Position numbers and translations under genes: made by a program
Part shown: positions 1-7,379 of the stretch, piece after piece
Layout: each line of letters begins with the position of its first letter
Position numbering within the stretch: the stretch's first letter is position 1
Source of the DNA: an uncultured Draconibacterium sp.
GTDB lineage: Bacteria > Bacteroidota > Bacteroidia > Bacteroidales > Prolixibacteraceae
Assembly: GCF_963675065.1 (NCBI RefSeq)
Contig: NZ_OY775906.1
Span: 2,458,001-2,522,000 of the forward strand
Direction: 5' to 3'
Length of the DNA stretch: 64,000 nt
The notes under the pieces: generated by a model
The model's database searches: none
What the model saw: the letters and a program-made list of their open reading frames with translations, nothing else
Told to the model about the DNA's origin: nothing

Positions 1-1
1 G

Positions 2-835
2 CGATGCCAGGTTTATATTCTGGAGCATCTCGATAAAGCCGCTTTGCTAAAGATCATTAAACAAGCCACAAAAAAGGATACGGTACTTAAGGAAAAAAAA
101 ATAACACTACGCGAAGATTCGGCGATACTGCGTTACTCAGGTGGCGATGCAAGAAAACTGCTAAATGTATTAGAGCTGGTTACGCTTGGCGAAGACAGCG
201 ATAACATTGTTATTACCGATAAAAAAGTAACCGACAAGCTGCAGAAAAACCTTTCGATATACGATAAGAAAGGGGAAATGCACTACGATGTTATTTCAGC
301 ATTTATAAAAAGTATTCGTGGTGGCGATCCGGATGCGGCGGTGTACTGGCTGGCCCGAATGCTTGAAGGTGGCGAAGACATTAAATTTATTGCCCGCCGT
401 TTGCTGATACTGGCCGCCGAAGATGTTGGTCTGGCCAATCCGAATGGGCTGCTGATGGCACAAAACACTTTCGATGCTGTGCATAAAATCGGGATGCCCG
501 AAGCGCGCATTATTTTATCGGAATGTACAATTTACCTGGCTACCTCGCCAAAAAGTAACTCGGCCTACGAAGCCATCAACAATGCCATTGCACTGGTAAA
601 ACAAACCGGCGATCTTCCGGTGCCGCTGCACATACGAAATGCACCAACCAAGCTGATGAAAGAGATTGGCTACGGCAAAGATTACAAATACGCGCACTCG
701 TACGACGGCAATTTTGTGGAACAGGATTTCCTACCAAAAGAGATAAAAAACAACCGCATTTACCAGCCACAGAATAACGCATCCGAGGCGAAGATATTGG
801 AGCGTTTGAAGCTTTGGTGGGGAAAGCGGTTTTAG
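2..835 (+). CDS. rarA: Replication-associated recombination protein A (RarA/MgsA), C-terminal part
   Basis: The open frame runs in from the left edge (first full codon at base 2), so this is a 5'-truncated gene with 277 residues visible; the family is usually about 420 residues, so the Walker A/B half lies outside. The visible part begins with the end of the AAA+ domain (RCQVY, then the lid with SGGDARKLLN, a sensor-2-like segment). It continues into the helical MgsA C-terminal tetramerisation domain, with the typical WLARMLEGGED and RRLLILAAEDVGLANP stretches. RarA is a clamp-loader-like ATPase that acts at stalled replication forks. The family call is firm. No terminator is obvious right after the stop; a long gene-free stretch follows. 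Confidence 0.95.
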   Translation, partial: RCQVYILEHLDKAALLKIIKQATKKDTVLKEKKITLREDSAILRYSGGDARKLLNVLELVTLGEDSDNIVITDKKVTDKLQKNLSIYDKKGEMHYDVISAFIKSIRGGDPDAAVYWLARMLEGGEDIKFIARRLLILAAEDVGLANPNGLLMAQNTFDAVHKIGMPEARIILSECTIYLATSPKSNSAYEAINNAIALVKQTGDLPVPLHIRNAPTKLMKEIGYGKDYKYAHSYDGNFVEQDFLPKEIKNNRIYQPQNNASEAKILERLKLWWGKRF

Positions 836-853
836 TTTGCAGTTGAAATAAAT

Positions 854-890
854 TGTCATTTCGAACGAGATATGAGAGAAAGAAATCTGT
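854..890 (+). repeat. Interspersed TGTCATTTCG...GAAATCTG element, copy 1
   Basis: It starts TGTCATTTCGAA and ends AGAAATCTGT. The same opening and closing blocks occur on the opposite strand at 7321-7349. Short elements of this look are scattered between genes in many Bacteroidota; their function is unknown. The match was found by eye. Confidence 0.5.
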
Positions 891-942
891 CTGTTGATTA
901 AAAATATATCGACTACAAATTGGTAGCAGCAAAATGGCAAAA

Positions 943-1184
943 GTTTAAGCCAAAAACTCGTCGAACAGCTTTAAAGGTTTGTTTAAAGGCCAACTTTCAG
1001 ATGGTGGAGGTATAAACAAACTTTTAACGGTCAAACAACCGTAGGGAATGGTTTAAAGGCTTTTTAAACGTCAAAAATTACACGGGTGGGACATAAACAT
1101 ACATTTAAACGCCAGATTGTCCATGGCTGGGACATAAATATTAGTTTAAAGTTCAAACCTCCGATGGGCTGGGTTTAAAATGTC
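943..1184. repeat. Six degenerate tandem units of about 40 bp
   Basis: Units begin near 943, 981, 1021, 1061, 1102 and 1143. Each opens with a TTTAAA- or TTTTAA-like block followed by a C-rich/CAAA segment, then a GGG/TGG segment and a TAAA block. Units 3 and 4 are the most alike: both carry TTTAAACG, then TGGGACATAAA. Spacing is 38-42 bp. No reading frame spans the array and no neighbouring gene explains it. It could be decayed tandem DNA, a protein-binding array or part of an RNA. Confidence 0.55.
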
Positions 1185-1535
1185 GTTTATTGTTTATGCT
1201 TGTTTGGAAACTTGGGCACTTCAACGTATTCCTCTCGCAGAAAACGAACGTTCAAAAACTTCTTCAGCGTTCTGGTGATCAAAAATACTTTCAAAATTCG
1301 TTTCCAAAGTCTTTAAAGAAAATATAGAATGATCAAAAGGTTAATATCAGTTAAAAAAAAACAAAATATTACCTGCTCTTGATTTTATGAACGAATATCA
1401 GTAAATTACTTACAAATTCGACTATCCTTTAAATTGTTTAATCTTGTTAGAAAAAATCGTTATTCTTAATCATAACCAAAAACAACAACGAAACAGAATA
1501 ATTTAAGGCCAAGTCTGCCGTAAAGCAAAAAACTG
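1185..1535. other. Gene-free AT-rich stretch
   Basis: No convincing reading frame, tRNA or rRNA is visible here. The octamer AATATCAG occurs twice (1343 and 1394), which may be chance in AT-rich DNA. Together with the repeats before it and the hairpins after it, this makes about 1 kb without a supported gene between rarA and the oad operon. Confidence 0.5.
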
Positions 1536-1795
1536 CAGAATCCAGGATTCTGTTTTTCATTTATAATTTTTGACATTAGCAGCCTGCCCTTTTGGGGTGG
1601 GCTGTTTAATGATGCTGCGGCATCGTGTGATTATAGAGAAGTTGCCGTAAGAATTTGTGCGACTTCGGCCGGAGTCGTATCCTTTTCAAAACACCCGTTG
1701 GTTATAAACATCTGAATCCGTCGGATTCAAATTTTCCTCGTTTGCGGCACAGTTGCAAACAAATTCAGCAGGTGACTGAGAGTCACCTGCTGAAT
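1536..1795. other. Run of consecutive hairpins in non-coding DNA
   Basis: At least six inverted repeats follow one another: 1536-1552 (CAGAATCC/GGATTCTG, then TTTTT), 1580-1604, 1611-1624 (GATGC/GCATC), 1660-1677, 1713-1729 (TGAATCCG/CGGATTCA) and 1763-1795. The last has a perfect 15-bp stem around a 3-base GAG loop. The first looks like an intrinsic terminator on the plus strand. A 61-codon frame at 1655-1840 crosses four of these hairpins and is not considered a gene. The density suggests structured RNA or palindromic repeat DNA rather than chance. Confidence 0.55.
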
Positions 1796-1802
1796 AAAGC
1801 AC

Positions 1803-1832
1803 AAAAAAGGGAAACCTTTCGGCTTCCCCTTC
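1803..1832 (-). terminator. Intrinsic terminator of the oadGAB operon
   Basis: Read on the minus strand, a stem GGGAAGCC/GGTTTCCC-type hairpin with one mismatch and a GAAA loop (1809-1828) is followed by six T residues (complement of 1803-1808). It lies 40 bp past the oadB stop, as expected for the operon end. Confidence 0.75.
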
Positions 1833-1871
1833 AATATTAAATTCTATATATAACTAAAGTATTGGTAAAGT

Positions 1872-3077
1872 CTACATTAAGAACGAAATAAGCACACCTG
1901 CAGCAACTGCCGAGCCAATTACACCCGAAATGTTACTGGCCATACAGTACTGTAAAATGTGGTTCTTTTTGTCGTATTTCAATGCCAGCTCGTTAGCCAC
2001 ACGCGACGCCATTGGCACCGCACTCAATCCGGTTGCACCAATAAGCGGATTGATCTTTTTCTTGCTAAAAAGGTTTACCAGTTTCACCGCAAAAATACCT
2101 CCGGTAATTGAAATGGCAAAGGCCACAAAACCTCCAACAACAATACCCAGTGTTTTTGCCGAAAGGAATACTTCAGCAGTCATAGTTGCTCCAACGGTAA
2201 GCCCAAGAAAAATGGTTGCAGTATTCATAATTGGTCCCTGTGCAGCATCGGCCAAACGGCTTGTCGACGAACCAATCTCTTTAATCAGGTTACCAAACAA
2301 CAGCATTCCCAAAAGCGGCACCGACGATGGAACAAGAACGGCAGCCAACGTTCCCAAAGCAATAGGGAAAATAATTTTGGCAGCTTTCATATTTTTTATC
2401 TGAACTTTTGCCGGGTACTGTTTCTCCATTTGTTTCATATTGATAGTAAACTCTTTTTTAGAGATAAACAACTTTGAAACCAGGGGAACAATAACAGGCA
2501 CCAGCGCCATGTACGAATACGCAGCAATAGCGATAGGGCCAAGTAAGTGCGGAGCCAGTTTTATGGTTGTGTAGATAGCGGTAGGGCCATCGGCACCACC
2601 AATAATACCCAGCGAAGCAGCTTCTTTAGGTGTAAAACCAACAGCAATAGCGCCAAGAAGAATGGTAAAAATACCAATCTGTGCAGCGGCGCCAAACAAG
2701 GCAAGTTTCAGGTTACGCAACATCGGACCAAAATCGGTTAATACACCAACCCCCATAAAAATTACAGGAGGCAGCAAACCGGTTTTAATCAACGAATAAT
2801 ACAGGTAATTCATTATCCCGTAATCATGCGCAATTTCAAATAGGTTCATATAGCGGTGTCCTTCCAGCTCAATCAGTTCGGGGTTTACAACTCCCATTTG
2901 TCCCCCCGGGAAATTGGCCAGTAAAACACCAAATGCTATCGGGATAAGCAACAAGGGCTCGTACCCTTTCTTTATCCCAAGATAAAGCAGCACAAACGAA
3001 ATCGCCCACATTATTAATGTTTGCCAGGTGATCTCGCCAAGCGCGGTCATGTTAAACAGTTCTGATAAAATATCCAT
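1872..3077 (-). CDS. oadB: Na+-pumping decarboxylase beta subunit (OadB/MmdB family)
   Basis: This is an integral membrane carboxybiotin decarboxylase (401 residues). It removes CO2 from the biotin carried by the alpha subunit and couples this to Na+ export across the inner membrane. It shows many hydrophobic segments and the family's GGADGPTAIYTT loop, which carries the aspartate that binds Na+. The N-terminal GxGxLxDFGP-like segment and C-terminal repeats of small-residue helices also fit. It is the last gene of a gamma-alpha-beta operon, 9 bp after the alpha gene. Sequence alone does not separate oxaloacetate from methylmalonyl-CoA decarboxylases, because the beta subunits are interchangeable in type; the alpha subunit favours a pyruvate/oxaloacetate-type carboxyltransferase. 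Confidence 0.9.
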   Translation of the reverse strand: MDILSELFNMTALGEITWQTLIMWAISFVLLYLGIKKGYEPLLLIPIAFGVLLANFPGGQMGVVNPELIELEGHRYMNLFEIAHDYGIMNYLYYSLIKTGLLPPVIFMGVGVLTDFGPMLRNLKLALFGAAAQIGIFTILLGAIAVGFTPKEAASLGIIGGADGPTAIYTTIKLAPHLLGPIAIAAYSYMALVPVIVPLVSKLFISKKEFTINMKQMEKQYPAKVQIKNMKAAKIIFPIALGTLAAVLVPSSVPLLGMLLFGNLIKEIGSSTSRLADAAQGPIMNTATIFLGLTVGATMTAEVFLSAKTLGIVVGGFVAFAISITGGIFAVKLVNLFSKKKINPLIGATGLSAVPMASRVANELALKYDKKNHILQYCMASNISGVIGSAVAAGVLISFLM

Positions 3078-3086
3078 AAATCTGGT

Positions 3087-4964
3087 TTATGACAATTGTA
3101 CCAAAACATCGTCTTCGTCCACGTTGTCGCCATTAGCTTTTAAAATGGCAACTACAGTACCATCGCTTTCAGCAACAATAGCATTATAGGTTTTCATCGA
3201 TTCGATGTAACAAACCAAATCACCCTCTTTTACTGTATCGCCAACTTTAAGCGCGGTTTCCGATGTATCTTTAGTTAACATGAATTTCCCTTCCAGCGGA
3301 GCAATCACTTCTGAAGCAACGCTACCGTTTACTGCCGGTGCAGCAGTTTCTTTAACAGGAGTAGAACTTGCAGCTGCAGGAGCAGATTCAGCACCATCGT
3401 AGCTAACACCTACTTTAAATTTCTCGCCATTCACATCAATCACCATTGATTTTGGCTCGAATGCGCCGGCAGGAACTTCAACCACCTCTTGTTTTGGCTC
3501 AGCAGCAGCTTTCTTTTCGGCAAGGTCGGCTTCGAAATCAGCTTTTGCTTTACCCGATTTATAAGCGCGGTATTGCTCGGGGTGCATAGCCAGCTCGAAT
3601 AACTCTTCGTCGTCCTGACCATAATCCCAACCGTTGTCATCCATTTCTTTCTTGAACACATCAAGGTTATCAGGATATTGCTCTTGTGGTACACCGGTAA
3701 AGAATTCTTTTCCTTTTTCTTTGGCCAGCTCAATAATCTCAGGTGCTAATTCTCCCGGAAGTTTTCCTGATTTACCGATGATCATATCCCAGATGTTATC
3801 AGCAATCATACTCCAGCGTTCGCGTCCTTTAATCACCTGCAACACATTCATTAGTGCCAGGTTTTTCACGTACTGACTAAATGGAGTTACCAGCGGTGGG
3901 TAACCTAATTTAGGCCATATATATTCTACTTCCTCAAACAGTTTAATCAACAGATCGTCCTGCGATAAGGTTGGTTTATTGCGTTTTGTCAGCCATTTGT
4001 TTAGGCTCTCGAGGTTGTTATCCAGGTCGGCCATTAAACTACCCATCATTCCGCCGGGAAGACCTGAACCAATCAACAATGAGTTCATGTGACGGTTTTT
4101 TGGATTGATGTAATAACCAAGGAAATCGTTGATAAACTCCTGGGTCATCGCACGAACTTCCATGTACGCTTTCATATTAACCTCTTTTACGGCATAACCG
4201 GCATCTTTTAACATACCCTGAACAGCCAGTACATCGGCGTGACCTGTACCCCATGACAGTGGCTCCATAGCCACGTCAACATAATCAACTCCGGCACGTG
4301 CAGCTTCTAAAATACTTGCCATTGAAAAACCAGGACCAGAGTGACCGTGGTACTGAACAGTAGTTTTAGGATGTGCAGTTTTTATATTCTTGATGATTTT
4401 TCCGATGAAAGCAGGACGGCCAATACCGGCCATATCTTTTACACAAATCTCGTCGGCACCCATTTCTATTAAAGTGTTGGCAAGATTAGTGTAATACTCC
4501 ACTGTGTGCACTTCCGAAATGGTTAAACTCAAAGCTGCCTGCGAGATCATTCCACCTTCTTTGGCAAACTTAATCGAGTTTTCAAGGTTACGCGGATCGT
4601 TCAATCCACAGAATGAACGGGCAATATCAGTACCTTGTAATTTCTTTACTTTAAACATCAGCTTACGAACGTCGGCAGGTACCGGGCTCATCCTAATACC
4701 GTTCAAAGCACGCTCTAACATGTGTGTTTGAATACCGGCATCGTTAAAAGGCTGCGTCCATCTGCGGTTGGCAATGTTTGGATTTTCGCCAAATAAAAGG
4801 TTGATCTGTTCAAATCCACCACCGTTGGTCTCGACCCTGTCGAAACATCCCATATCGATAATTGCGGGTGCAACTTTTTCCAGTTGTTCTACTTTGGGAA
4901 CGTATTTCCCTGAAGACTGCCACATATCTCTATACAGCAAGCTAAATTTGATCTCTTTCTTCAT
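3087..4964 (-). CDS. oadA: Oxaloacetate decarboxylase-type alpha subunit: carboxyltransferase plus biotinyl domain
   Basis: A cytosolic 625-residue subunit that transfers a carboxyl group between a 2-oxoacid and biotin. An HMGL-like carboxyltransferase barrel occupies the first half. Visible metal and active-site elements are R12-D13, the VKDMAG lysine near residue 175 and the HGH pair near 206-208. A conserved carboxylase domain follows, then an Ala/Pro/Glu-rich linker (about 480-550) and a C-terminal biotinyl domain. The biotin lysine sits near residue 591 in ESMKTYN, about 34 residues from the end as usual. The residue after the lysine is Thr, not the usual Met. Its place between gamma and beta subunits makes a Na+ pump more likely than pyruvate carboxylase; the substrate is inferred. 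Confidence 0.88.
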   Translation of the reverse strand: MKKEIKFSLLYRDMWQSSGKYVPKVEQLEKVAPAIIDMGCFDRVETNGGGFEQINLLFGENPNIANRRWTQPFNDAGIQTHMLERALNGIRMSPVPADVRKLMFKVKKLQGTDIARSFCGLNDPRNLENSIKFAKEGGMISQAALSLTISEVHTVEYYTNLANTLIEMGADEICVKDMAGIGRPAFIGKIIKNIKTAHPKTTVQYHGHSGPGFSMASILEAARAGVDYVDVAMEPLSWGTGHADVLAVQGMLKDAGYAVKEVNMKAYMEVRAMTQEFINDFLGYYINPKNRHMNSLLIGSGLPGGMMGSLMADLDNNLESLNKWLTKRNKPTLSQDDLLIKLFEEVEYIWPKLGYPPLVTPFSQYVKNLALMNVLQVIKGRERWSMIADNIWDMIIGKSGKLPGELAPEIIELAKEKGKEFFTGVPQEQYPDNLDVFKKEMDDNGWDYGQDDEELFELAMHPEQYRAYKSGKAKADFEADLAEKKAAAEPKQEVVEVPAGAFEPKSMVIDVNGEKFKVGVSYDGAESAPAAASSTPVKETAAPAVNGSVASEVIAPLEGKFMLTKDTSETALKVGDTVKEGDLVCYIESMKTYNAIVAESDGTVVAILKANGDNVDEDDVLVQLS

Positions 4965-5099
4965 TTCTGTTTATTTTTGGTTTATCGGATAAAAAGATAC
5001 CTTTTACTTCGTCGCCGTTTTTTTCCTTCGTTTGCTCTATTCTGTCTGGTTCGTCGAATCGCCTCCACGGAAAAGGTTGCTGAAGTTGATATCCGTTAA

Positions 5100-5357
5100 C
5101 TACTCACTCATTTTCTCTACCGATGTTACTCTGCCTTTTCCTTTAGTGGTAATTTCTATAGCAGAAACAATAGCGGCCAGTTTTGATGGCTTAATTTCTT
5201 TTTGCGAATTTGATGCAGCCCCCGAAGGATCGACAACTGCGACTTCAAAACGATTGGTAATACGAATAATAATGTTACCCAAAACCACCACCATGATGAG
5301 GATAAAAAAGACGGTACTCATGCCCGTTAGCATCAATTTTAAAGCTTCGTTCATCAT
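5100..5357 (-). CDS. oadG: Na+-pumping decarboxylase gamma subunit
   Basis: A small membrane anchor (85 residues) with one N-terminal transmembrane helix (about residues 8-30, MLTGMSTVFFILIMVVV). A short charged/Pro-containing cytosolic tail follows, the classic layout of OadG, which links alpha and beta subunits. It is the first gene of the operon, 135 bp upstream of the alpha gene, a wider gap than between alpha and beta. The gap holds no frame. The TGMxxVFxxL motif at the start of the helix is typical of the family, so the call is good despite the small size. Confidence 0.85.
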   Translation of the reverse strand: MMNEALKLMLTGMSTVFFILIMVVVLGNIIIRITNRFEVAVVDPSGAASNSQKEIKPSKLAAIVSAIEITTKGKGRVTSVEKMSE

Positions 5358-5392
5358 TGTATTTTTTGTTTAAATTGATTTTTTAGAGTTTG

Positions 5393-5400
5393 CAAATATA
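5393..5400 (-). promoter_or_regulatory. Candidate -7 element for oadGAB
   Basis: On the minus strand the bases read TATATTTG, matching the Bacteroidota -7 consensus TAnnTTTG, 36 bp before the oadG start. No good TTTG -33 box is seen at the expected distance, so this is tentative. Confidence 0.35.
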
Positions 5401-5753
5401 TATTTCATTATCACATAGCGATTCGTTCACCTTACGATTTGATACTTTTTTGTTATTTTTAATATCATTTTGAAAGTTCAAATAAAGAATTATTTCTTTT
5501 TACATATACAAATATCTAACTATGAATAGGTTATAGGCTCCCGAAAAATATATTTCCAAAGCACCTGCTTTACAACATAAAAATCAAGCAGTTAACATTA
5601 AGGTTAGATTTGAACTAATTTTTGTGTGCAGAACACACATTGACAAACTAAATGAACTTAAGACCTGAATATCCTCATTGTGAAAAAAAAGTAACTATTT
5701 AAAAACATAAGACAGGCGAAAAACCAACAATATCAATAAACAGTTCTACCGAA

Positions 5754-5785
5754 TTTATTTAGTGTTTAAATTTAATGTACCTTTG
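5754..5785 (+). promoter_or_regulatory. Candidate promoter of the cold-shock/NYN genes
   Basis: TACCTTTG at 5778-5785 matches the TAnnTTTG -7 box, with TTTA 20 bp upstream as a weak -33 box. Transcription would start near 5792 and give a leader of about 160 nt before the cold-shock gene. Long structured leaders are common on cold-shock mRNAs. The rest of the 594-bp gap (5358-5951) shows no other gene. Confidence 0.5.
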
Positions 5786-5951
5786 CCCCGGATTTTAGGT
5801 TTAAGAATTTTTAACTACCTCCTGATCCCCCGTCTTAGGATATTTGACTTTTCTTTAAATCTCATTTCTTAACATTAAAAAACATTTTTAATAGCTGCTG
5901 ATATTTATTAAATTCGAGGTCAGTAAGCTGAAATCACTATTAAAGATATAT

Positions 5952-6404
5952 ATGGGAAGATCGAAAGAAACATTTGGTAAAAAAGAAGTACGAAAAAAAC
6001 AAGCAAAGAAGAGAAAAGAAAAAGAAGCAAGAAAGCAGGCTCGTAAAGAAACTGGCGGCAATTCAGGCTTGGACGATATGATTGCCTATGTTGATGAGTT
6101 TGGTAACATCACCGATACTCCGCCGGACGAAACACAAAAAGAAGAAGTAAACATTGAAGATATTGATGTAAGTGTTCCAAAAGGAGGTTACGGAGAAGCA
6201 GAGCCTAAAGAAAAACAAGGTATAGTTACATTCTTTAACGACCAAAAAGGATACGGTTTTATTCGTAACCTGTCGAATAACCAAAATATTTTTGTTCATA
6301 TTAACGAAGTAGATGGCGAGATTAAAGAAGGTAACCGTGTAACCTACGAAGAAGGACAAGGTCCAAAAGGCCCGGCGGCGATGAATGTGAAGATCTCAGG
6401 CTAA
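5952..6404 (+). CDS. Cold-shock-domain protein with basic N-terminal extension
   Basis: A 150-residue cytosolic nucleic-acid-binding protein. Residues 1-40 are extremely rich in Lys/Arg. An acidic linker follows (about 45-80), then a C-terminal cold-shock domain (about 84-150) containing the RNP1-like KGYGFIR and the RNP2-like NIFVHI surfaces. Typical CspA proteins are about 70 residues, so the first half is an added basic tail of the kind found in Bacteroidota Csp homologues. It probably binds single-stranded RNA as a chaperone. The next gene, 48 bp downstream on the same strand, encodes a NYN-LOTUS protein, suggesting a shared role in RNA handling. No signal peptide. Confidence 0.9.
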   Translation: MGRSKETFGKKEVRKKQAKKRKEKEARKQARKETGGNSGLDDMIAYVDEFGNITDTPPDETQKEEVNIEDIDVSVPKGGYGEAEPKEKQGIVTFFNDQKGYGFIRNLSNNQNIFVHINEVDGEIKEGNRVTYEEGQGPKGPAAMNVKISG

Positions 6405-6452
6405 TCCGTTCAACAAAACAATCGGCAACTTCTGCCAAAAACAGTTTACAGG

Positions 6453-7190
6453 ATGGGAAAAGATTTAAAGTTAGCGGTGCTTATCGATGGCGATAACATT
6501 CCATCTGCATACGTTAAAGAAATGATGGAGGAGATTGCCAAATATGGCAATCCTACCATTAAACGTATTTACGGCGACTGGACGCGGCCCGGTTTAAACA
6601 AATGGAAAAACCTGTTACTCGACAATGCGATAACACCCATACAACAGTACGGCTATACCATTGGTAAAAATGCTACCGATTCGGCCATGATCATCGACGC
6701 AATGGATATCCTTTACAGCGAAAAAGTTGATGGTTTTTGCCTGGTATCAAGCGACAGCGATTTTACCCGACTGGCTACCCGATTGCGCGAAGCGGGGATG
6801 CACGTAATTGGCATTGGCGAGAAAAAAACACCGGATCCGTTTATCGTTTCATGCGACCGTTTTATTTATATCGAAATTCTGAAAAGCCGCTCGAAAGAGA
6901 ATGAAACTTCTCCTTCTAATAAATCGGAGAAAAAAAGCGTAGACAAAGTTACACCAAAAGTTATTCGCTTGATTTCGAAAACCATTTCGGACCTGGCCGA
7001 CGACGACGGCTGGGCTTTCCTGGGCGATGTGGGAAGTTTATTGCAAAAGAAACAACCGAATTTCGACTCAAGAAACTACGGTTTTGAAAAGCTTACGCCG
7101 CTAATCGACTCCACTGGCATGTTTGAAATCGATCAGCGCGTTGGGCAGGGAAAATACAAATTGATGTACGTTCGGAATAAGAAGCGATAG
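6453..7190 (+). CDS. NYN domain (LabA/DUF88-type) protein with C-terminal OST-HTH/LOTUS domain
   Basis: A 245-residue cytosolic protein. The N-terminal NYN domain (about 1-145) is PIN-like, with acidic residues in the expected places: LIDGDN near the start, DSAMIIDAMDIL in the middle and SSDSDF later. These are the usual metal ligands of this nuclease fold. After a charged linker (about 148-170) the C-terminal part (about 172-240) resembles an OST-HTH/LOTUS RNA-binding domain (WAFLGDVGSLL...YGFEKL). Members are predicted RNA-binding proteins or nucleases; the substrate is unknown. It lies directly after the cold-shock gene and is probably co-transcribed with it. Confidence 0.85.
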   Translation: MGKDLKLAVLIDGDNIPSAYVKEMMEEIAKYGNPTIKRIYGDWTRPGLNKWKNLLLDNAITPIQQYGYTIGKNATDSAMIIDAMDILYSEKVDGFCLVSSDSDFTRLATRLREAGMHVIGIGEKKTPDPFIVSCDRFIYIEILKSRSKENETSPSNKSEKKSVDKVTPKVIRLISKTISDLADDDGWAFLGDVGSLLQKKQPNFDSRNYGFEKLTPLIDSTGMFEIDQRVGQGKYKLMYVRNKKR

Positions 7191-7320
7191 CTGCATTAAA
7201 ACAGATTGAAATTTAGATTGATTTTAAGATTGAAATGGGTGGATCTGTGAATCAGGTTTCGAGTTGCGGAAACTGTGACTAGCAACGAAGCTTTGAACGC
7301 TATTCTCTGAAAATTTGTAA

Positions 7321-7349
7321 CAGATTTCTCGCTTCGCTTCGAAATGACA
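7321..7349 (-). repeat. Interspersed TGTCATTTCG...GAAATCTG element, copy 2
   Basis: The minus strand reads TGTCATTTCGAAGCG ending GAGAAATCTG, matching the start and end blocks of the copy at 854-890. It lies between the convergent NYN and SNF2 genes. The flank at 7200-7240 also has three AGATTGA words close together. Confidence 0.5.
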
Positions 7350-7379
7350 GCAACTTTTACCTTTTGCCTTTTCCAACTC

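Noticed and set aside
943..1184. CRISPR array or integron
   Set aside because: Units vary throughout, with no constant repeat/variable spacer pattern and no cas or integrase gene.
1655..1840. 61-codon plus-strand frame before oadB
   Set aside because: It runs across four hairpins and the oad terminator, has no domain and no start context; explained by structured DNA.
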